64,000 bases of DNA, taken from assembly GCA_965208525.1 (NCBI GenBank), contig OZ242340.1, positions 4,030,001 through 4,094,000 on the forward strand. Direction: 5' to 3'. The notes beneath the pieces were generated by a model. That model worked only from the letters and a program-made list of their open reading frames with translations. It was not told the DNA's origin and made no database searches. A program made the position numbers and the translations under genes. This document shows positions 59,576 through 64,000 of this stretch, piece after piece (the stretch's first letter is position 1; each line of letters begins with the position of its first letter). This DNA is from VXYL01 sp965208525 (GTDB lineage: Bacteria; Pseudomonadota; Gammaproteobacteria; Pseudomonadales; Azotimanducaceae).

Positions 59576-61303
59576 ATGCGTGGAGAAGGTGTGCGGACGG
59601 TGGCGGCAGCCATCCTGGCGTCCGGGATGTTGGTGACTCTCGCGGCCACCGCCGAGGAGGATGTGTGCCAGCCGCAACACGACTCGACAGCCTTGGCACA
59701 ACTGCCGTTCGAGGCGCTTGCAGGCGTCTCGCTGGATGCCACCGCAGAGTATCGCGTCGCCGCCGTGGAGTTCGTGCGCCGGCCCCTCTTCAATACGCAG
59801 GACCCGGCGGAAGACAAGCTCCTCTTCCGAGCCGCCAACCGCTGGCACATCGACACCCGCGAGCGGGTGCTTCGGGCGATCCTGCTGTTCCGGGAAGGCG
59901 ACCTGGTGGGGACCTCGCTCCTCGCCGAGTCGGAACGAGCGCTGCGTGGCAAGTCCTTCCTCTACGACGCCCGCGTCTTTGCCAATCGGGCCTGCGACGG
60001 CCAGATCGACGTGGCCGTGGTGACGCGGGATGTCTGGTCGCTGTCGCCGAGCCTCGGCCTCACCCGCACCGGCGGCGAGGAGCGCCTCACGGCGGGGGTC
60101 TCGGACAGCAACTGGCTCGGCACCGGTACGGATCTGGAGCTTTCCTACTTCGACAATCTGGATCGAAAGGGCTTCGTCGTGGGCTTCGCCGAACCCAACC
60201 TGCTCGGCAGTCGCGTTGGCCTGCGCCTGCGGGCCGACGACACCGACGATGGAAGCGGCCGGTACGCGATGGTCGGGCTGCCGTTCCACTCCCTGGATGC
60301 ACGCCGCGCTTGGGAGCTTCTTTGGACCGAGTCGGAACGTCGCGAGCGACGCTTTCGCGACGGCCTGGAACTCGCCGCGTTTCGGGTGCAGCGGCATGTG
60401 GCGACGGCGTCGTTCGGTTGGTCGGCGGGATTGCGGGAGGGACGCGCTTCACGCTGGCGAGCTGGCCTCACGTCGGAAGCGCACCGCTTTGCGCCAGCGT
60501 CCGGGGCGCAACTCGACGGCAACGAGGTGGTGGAACCGGCTCCGGTGCTGCCCGAAGACCGCACCTTCACGTTCCCGTGGATTTCATTGGAGCGCATCGA
60601 GGATGCCTACGTCCGCACCCGCAACGTCAGTCGCGTTCGCACAACGGAGGATCTGTTCCTTGGCCAACAGACCACGGCACAGATCGGCTATTCCCCTCGC
60701 GGCGACGGGCATTTCGTGGCCGCCGCCAGCTTTCGCGATGGATGGCGCTCACCAGACGCCGAGGGCGAGCTCGGGCGAGATACCTTGCTGTATGGCCTGA
60801 ATGCCTCCGGCTACTGGAACCGGGTGGCAGGCAAGGTCGAAAACGCCACCTTTGCGGTCTGGGCGGATTGGCGTCGCCGTCATTCGCCGCGCCTCGCACT
60901 GCATGTAAGCGCTTTGGCGGAACGCGGCTGGGGCCTGCCCCTCGATCGCCAGTTGCTGCTCGGCGGCGACACGGGCCTGCGCGGCTATCCCAACCGCTTT
61001 CAGGCCGGCACAACGCGCTGGAAGCTGACGCTAGAGGAGCGGCTCTACTCGAGCCTCTATCTGGCGCGAGTGCTGCGAGTGGCCGCCGCCGCCTTCCTCG
61101 ACGCAGGCCATGCATGGGGCGACAAAGACGCCGAAGGGCGAATCGCCGGCGACGTTCTCGCCAACATCGGTGTGGGCCTTCGCTTCGAATCCACCCGCAC
61201 CAACCGCGACGTCGTCTATCACATCGACCTCGCGCGGCCGCTGACCAAAGGCCCCGGCGTGGACCGCTACCAACTCACCCTCACGAGCAAGCGCCGGTTG
61301 TGA
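59576..61303 (+). CDS. Omp85/BamA-superfamily outer-membrane protein
   Basis: 575 residues. A signal peptide (cleavage near ATA-EED) is followed by a POTRA-like domain (AILLFREGDLVGTSLLAESE, then SFLYDARVFANRA) and a predicted beta barrel of alternating aromatic and polar strands. GDTGLRGYPNRFQAG near 468 has the Arg-Gly-Tyr of the Omp85 L6 loop. Only one or two POTRA units fit, fewer than in BamA. It is likely a lipid- or protein-translocating outer-membrane pore. It ends in a basic residue followed by Leu, not the usual aromatic. It is not the BamA of the cell, as no bam or lpx genes surround it. Confidence 0.82.
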   Translation: MRGEGVRTVAAAILASGMLVTLAATAEEDVCQPQHDSTALAQLPFEALAGVSLDATAEYRVAAVEFVRRPLFNTQDPAEDKLLFRAANRWHIDTRERVLRAILLFREGDLVGTSLLAESERALRGKSFLYDARVFANRACDGQIDVAVVTRDVWSLSPSLGLTRTGGEERLTAGVSDSNWLGTGTDLELSYFDNLDRKGFVVGFAEPNLLGSRVGLRLRADDTDDGSGRYAMVGLPFHSLDARRAWELLWTESERRERRFRDGLELAAFRVQRHVATASFGWSAGLREGRASRWRAGLTSEAHRFAPASGAQLDGNEVVEPAPVLPEDRTFTFPWISLERIEDAYVRTRNVSRVRTTEDLFLGQQTTAQIGYSPRGDGHFVAAASFRDGWRSPDAEGELGRDTLLYGLNASGYWNRVAGKVENATFAVWADWRRRHSPRLALHVSALAERGWGLPLDRQLLLGGDTGLRGYPNRFQAGTTRWKLTLEERLYSSLYLARVLRVAAAAFLDAGHAWGDKDAEGRIAGDVLANIGVGLRFESTRTNRDVVYHIDLARPLTKGPGVDRYQLTLTSKRRL

Positions 61304-61378
61304 AGTAGGCCCTGCGCCAAGCGCACGCATGGGACCACGCCTCGCCACATTTGGCAGGGACCGAGCGGCGCTGCGGGT

Positions 61379-61611
61379 TCAGTCGCCGCCGAACAGCCGG
61401 GCGAATGCCTCCTCTGCCTGCTGCAACCCTTCGTCGGTCAGCAGCACTGACTTCGCCTTGGAGCGCGGGTTGGAGATGAGGCCCTTTTGGTGCAGCCGGT
61501 CCAGCGCGTCCCAGTCGAAGGACTCCAAACCCGCGGCATCGGTCCGCCTTCACCGTGAACGCCCAGAATCAGCAGCGCCAGCACGGCTTCGTCGATCTTG
61601 TCCTCGTCCAT
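61379..61611 (-). pseudogene. DUF6429 family gene with a frameshift
   Basis: From the ATG at 61611 the frame reads DKIDEAVLALLILGVHGEGG, then loses sense at GGACCGATGCC. One base of shift restores FDWDALDRLHQKGLISNPRS and KAKSVLLTDEGLQQAEEAF to the TGA at 61379, the standard end of DUF6429. The total of 233 nt is not a multiple of three. It is either a true frameshift in a small (about 77 aa) gene or a sequencing error in a G/C run. The family is short, helical and of unknown role. Confidence 0.7.
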
Positions 61612-61730
61612 GGGACGAGCCTAACGGAACAGGTGGGGCCCCTGCACGGATGTGCGGGTGCGGCGCATGGGCAAAGGCGCGCCAGCGGTCGCTTCGCGCC
61701 GCGAACCCGCTTAACGGCGCCTAGAGGGCG

Positions 61731-61771
61731 CCACTCGGGGGAAGGGCGAGATGCCCTCCCCCCTCGAGATC
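61731..61771. terminator. Inverted-repeat hairpin downstream of aceA
   Basis: CTCGGGGGAAGGGC faces GCCCTCCCCCCTCGAG a few bases later, an imperfect but long stem, 16 bp after the minus-strand aceA stop. It resembles the collapsed family B form and may end the aceA transcript. No T run follows. Confidence 0.45.
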
Positions 61772-61786
61772 GGACCGGCGGGCCCG

Positions 61787-63091
61787 TCAGGCGAACTGCG
61801 CCTCCTCGGTGGAACCGGTCAGGGCCGTCACCGACGACTGGCCGCCTTGGATGACGTTCGCCACCTCGTCGAAGTATCCCGTGCCGACTTCCTGCTGGTG
61901 GCTGACGAAGCTGTAGCCTTCGTTGGCGGCCGCGAGTTCCTTCTCCTGCAGTTCGACGTATGAGGTCATCTGGTTGTCCACATAGCCCTTGGCGAGGTCG
62001 AACATGCCGTACCACATGCTGTGGATGCCAGCCAGGGTGATGAACTGGAACTTGTACCCCATCGCCGCCAGTTCGCGCTGGAACTTGGCGATGGTGGCGT
62101 CGTCGAGGTTCGCCTTCCAGTTGAACGACGGCGAGCAGTTGTAGGCCAGCATCTGACGCGGGTATTCCTTGTGCACGGCCTCGGCGAACTCCCGCGCTTC
62201 GTTCAAGTCGGGAACTGCCGTCTCGCACCAGATGAGGTCGGCATAGGGCGCGTAGGCGAGCGCCCTGGAGATGGCTTGCGGCAAGCCGTTCTTGGTGCGG
62301 TAGAAGCCTTCTGGCGTGCGCTCGCCGGTGATGAACGGCTTGTCCCACTCGTCCACGTCGCTCGTCACCATATCGGCCGCGTTGGCATCGGTGCGTGCCA
62401 TCAGCACGGTTGGCACGTCGCACACGTCGGCGGCAAGCCGGGCGGCGATGAGCTTCTGCACCGCCTCAACGGTGGGCACGAGCACCTTGCCGCCCATGTG
62501 GCCGCACTTCTTCACGGAGGCAAGCTGGTCTTCGAAATGCACCCCGGCGGCGCCGGCGGCAATCATGGACTTCATCAGCTCGAAGGCGTTGAGCACGCCG
62601 CCGAAACCGGCTTCCGCATCGGCAACGATGGGCGCGTAGAAGTCGATGCCGCTGTCGATCCCCTTCGCCCACTGGATTTCGTCCGCGCGCCGGAACGCGT
62701 TGTTGATCCGGTTGACCACCGTCGGCACCGAGTTCACGGCGTAGAGCGACTGATCCGGATACATCGTCTCGGAGTCGTTGTTGTCCGCAGCCACCTGCCA
62801 GCCGGAAAGGTAGATGGCCTTGATGCCGGCCTTCACCTGCTGCACGGCCTGGCCGCCGGTGACGGCGCCGAGGCAGTTGACGAAGTTCTCGGTTTGCAAG
62901 AGCTCCCAAAGCTTGTCGGCGCCATGCGCCGCTAGCATGCTGCGGTGCGGGATAGTGCCGCGCAGCTTCACCACATCCTCCGCAGAATAGCCGCGCTTCA
63001 CGTCCGTCCAACGAGAGTTGGTAATCCATTCGTCCTCAAGCTCGGCAACTTGCAGGGCACGGGACTTGCGGGGCACGAAGTGCAGGGCCAT
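61787..63091 (-). CDS. aceA: Isocitrate lyase
   Basis: 434 residues, the length of the enterobacterial-type enzyme. The active-site loop KKCGHMGGK places the catalytic Cys at 196, next to Cys195 of E. coli AceA. DAEAGFGG binds metal, and SGWQVAADNN and YNCSPSFNWK are also conserved. It cleaves isocitrate to glyoxylate and succinate, the first step of the glyoxylate shunt for growth on acetate or fatty acids. The ATG at 63091 gives MALHFVPRKS; an in-frame extension to 63190 is not conserved-looking. Malate synthase is not nearby. Confidence 0.95.
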   Translation of the reverse strand: MALHFVPRKSRALQVAELEDEWITNSRWTDVKRGYSAEDVVKLRGTIPHRSMLAAHGADKLWELLQTENFVNCLGAVTGGQAVQQVKAGIKAIYLSGWQVAADNNDSETMYPDQSLYAVNSVPTVVNRINNAFRRADEIQWAKGIDSGIDFYAPIVADAEAGFGGVLNAFELMKSMIAAGAAGVHFEDQLASVKKCGHMGGKVLVPTVEAVQKLIAARLAADVCDVPTVLMARTDANAADMVTSDVDEWDKPFITGERTPEGFYRTKNGLPQAISRALAYAPYADLIWCETAVPDLNEAREFAEAVHKEYPRQMLAYNCSPSFNWKANLDDATIAKFQRELAAMGYKFQFITLAGIHSMWYGMFDLAKGYVDNQMTSYVELQEKELAAANEGYSFVSHQQEVGTGYFDEVANVIQGGQSSVTALTGSTEEAQFA

Positions 63092-63361
63092 GGTCGGGGT
63101 TCCTTTGCTGATTGGGTAGGGGCAAAGGGCGCGCATTGTAGCGGCGGAAATGGGGAATGGAAGGGCATTCCAGTGATTCTTTCCTTCCACGTCAGATGCC
63201 TGTCACCGTAGGCTTCCTATTCCCTTCTTGCCTGCAATCTTGCCCCGGCGAACGGACGCATGGACGCCCTTGCCTGCGACGTGGCACAGAGTGGTGCCAC
63301 TCAGATCCTTGCTGGATACAATCGCCGCCAGAGCACACCCACACCCATCAGGCTCCATGCC

Positions 63362-63571
63362 ATGACCGATGACGAACTGAAGGCGCTGGTCGCGAGCCTT
63401 GCGGTCTCCCAGGACCGTACCCACGAGCTAATAAAAGCGCTCGGCGCCAAGGTGGACCAAATGGCCATCGCTCAGGACAGGACCGACCACTACCTCCGTC
63501 CGTGCAGCGCACGCTTCGCGCGTTGGGGCGTGACATTCGAGTTGCGCGCAAGAAGCGGCGCTTTCCGGTAG
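63362..63571 (+). pseudogene. Truncated coiled-coil protein remnant
   Basis: The first 44 codons (MTDDELKALVASLAVSQD, later QMAIAQDRTDHYLR) have the QDRT heptad pattern of long coiled-coil proteins found in many bacteria. The frame then runs into the HTH gene out of phase and ends at 63573. The rest of the coiled-coil protein is missing, so this looks like a 5' remnant left by a deletion. Confidence 0.5.
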
Positions 63572-63798
63572 CGGATTTCGCGGCGAGGATGGGTGTGTCG
63601 CCGGGTACGGTGGTGCGGCTCGAACGAGGCGAGCCGGGTGTCGCGGCGGGCGTTGTGGCGATGGCACTCCTCGCTCTTGGCGAACTGCATCGACTGGAGG
63701 GGCTTTTCGACGTCTCCCGCGACGACACTGGTCTCATGCTCGATATCGACAGCTTGCCGCAGAGAATCCGGCGGCCTCGACCGCCACCAGCGGAGTAA
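63502..63798 (+). CDS. XRE-family helix-turn-helix protein, HipB-like
   Basis: 98 residues. FPVADFAARMGVSPGTVVRLE is a clear XRE helix-turn-helix, followed by RGEPGVAAGVVAMALLALGELHRL and DTGLMLDIDSLPQRIRR, the pattern of antitoxins found before HipA-type kinases. The start is a GTG at 63502 inside the remnant above, and no clear ribosome binding site is seen. No HipA-like gene follows on this strand; the next gene is convergent. It may be an orphan antitoxin or its toxin was lost. Confidence 0.7.
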   Translation: MQRTLRALGRDIRVARKKRRFPVADFAARMGVSPGTVVRLERGEPGVAAGVVAMALLALGELHRLEGLFDVSRDDTGLMLDIDSLPQRIRRPRPPPAE

Positions 63799-63841
63799 CC
63801 GCGCGTGACCTAAACGACTCGGCGCGCGTTGGGTCAGAGGA

Positions 63842-64000
63842 TCATCTCGCGAAGTGGGCGAAGTCGCGAACGTCTTCGTAGGCGGCTGTGATGAGGGCCC
63901 CAAGCGCCTCGGAATCGACGCATTCACAGGGGCGGAGTTTCACGTGGCGCATTCGCTTGCCCGTGCCTTGGAGGAGCTGCGCCGGGTCGGGAAGGGCGGA
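63842..64000 (-). CDS. DUF1801-like protein, C-terminal part
   Basis: The last 52 codons of a gene that begins beyond the right edge. Visible sequence includes LLQGTGKRMRHVKLRP and SEALGALITAAYEDV, a block typical of the C-terminal end of DUF1801 proteins (YdhG-like). The TGA is at 63842-63844. Too little is present to judge function. Confidence 0.6.
   Translation of the reverse strand, partial: SALPDPAQLLQGTGKRMRHVKLRPCECVDSEALGALITAAYEDVRDFAHFAR

Noticed and set aside
59576..61303. The Omp85 protein as BamA itself
   Set aside because: It has too few POTRA units, is too short, and lacks the rseP-skp-lpxD neighbourhood.
63502..63798. A complete HipBA toxin-antitoxin pair
   Set aside because: No HipA-like kinase follows; the next gene is on the other strand and resembles DUF1801.

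Overview
The window is a GC-rich chromosomal segment from a Pseudomonadota bacterium, most likely a gammaproteobacterium. The main reason is the divergent pair of RNase E (54428-57337, minus) and the 23S rRNA pseudouridine synthase RluC (57900-58796, plus); the RNase E tail also carries the membrane-binding helix and NDPR motifs usual in that class. OxyR next to katG, an RND efflux pair and isocitrate lyase fit the same picture. TGA is the normal stop codon of many genes here, so the standard code applies. No phage, plasmid, transposase or CRISPR signal was found. The only RNA gene seen is one tRNA-Leu(UAG).

Layout. 1-7.2 kb: partial enoyl-CoA hydratase, tRNA-Leu, a GH172/DUF2961 protein, a large MalT/LuxR-type regulator and a glycerate-kinase-like P-loop kinase, separated by repeat-filled gaps. 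7.5-19.4 kb: oxyR-katG, two related exported proteins, a BCP peroxiredoxin, SDR and D-2-hydroxyacid dehydrogenases, a membrane-anchored hydrolase, PnuC, a DyP peroxidase and a luciferase-like monooxygenase. 19.9-29.0 kb: a plus-strand methylamine/C1 cluster made of a stand-alone GcvT/DmdA-like protein, a dimethylglycine-dehydrogenase-like flavoprotein and sarcosine oxidase subunits B, D and A. The SoxA protein is fused to SoxG. 29.0-34.2 kb: S9 peptidase, then a LemA-TPM-TPM-methyltransferase operon. 34.3-35.4 kb (minus): an AhpD-like protein whose frame crosses an in-frame TGA at the second Cys of its CxxC motif, followed by a SECIS-like hairpin; it reads as a selenoprotein. 35.9-49.6 kb: general oxidoreductases, an acyl-CoA dehydrogenase, an SLC13-type transporter, a thiolase-like/DUF35 pair and several proteins of unknown function. 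49.9-64.0 kb: RND efflux pair, rne, rluC, a membrane protein divergent from an Omp85-type outer-membrane protein, a frameshifted DUF6429 gene, isocitrate lyase, an HTH gene and a partial DUF1801 protein.

How the genes work together. The C1 cluster can remove methyl groups from dimethylglycine and sarcosine to give glycine and methylene-tetrahydrofolate. Peroxide made by such flavin oxidases could be handled by the nearby KatG, BCP, DyP and AhpD-like enzymes. Isocitrate lyase and the acyl-CoA genes point to growth on C2 or fatty-acid carbon.

The gaps between genes hold at least three families of short palindromic repeats: A, a hairpin reading GGGCGGGG-ACAAG-CCCCGCCC; B, MITE-like elements with 14-16 bp terminal inverted repeats; and C, double stem-loops with a GGCGCGCCC start and a CAGTT..AACTG second stem. 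There is also a 183-bp palindrome at 7334-7516. The strongest candidates for follow-up are the selenoprotein, the SoxA-SoxG fusion and the repeat families.
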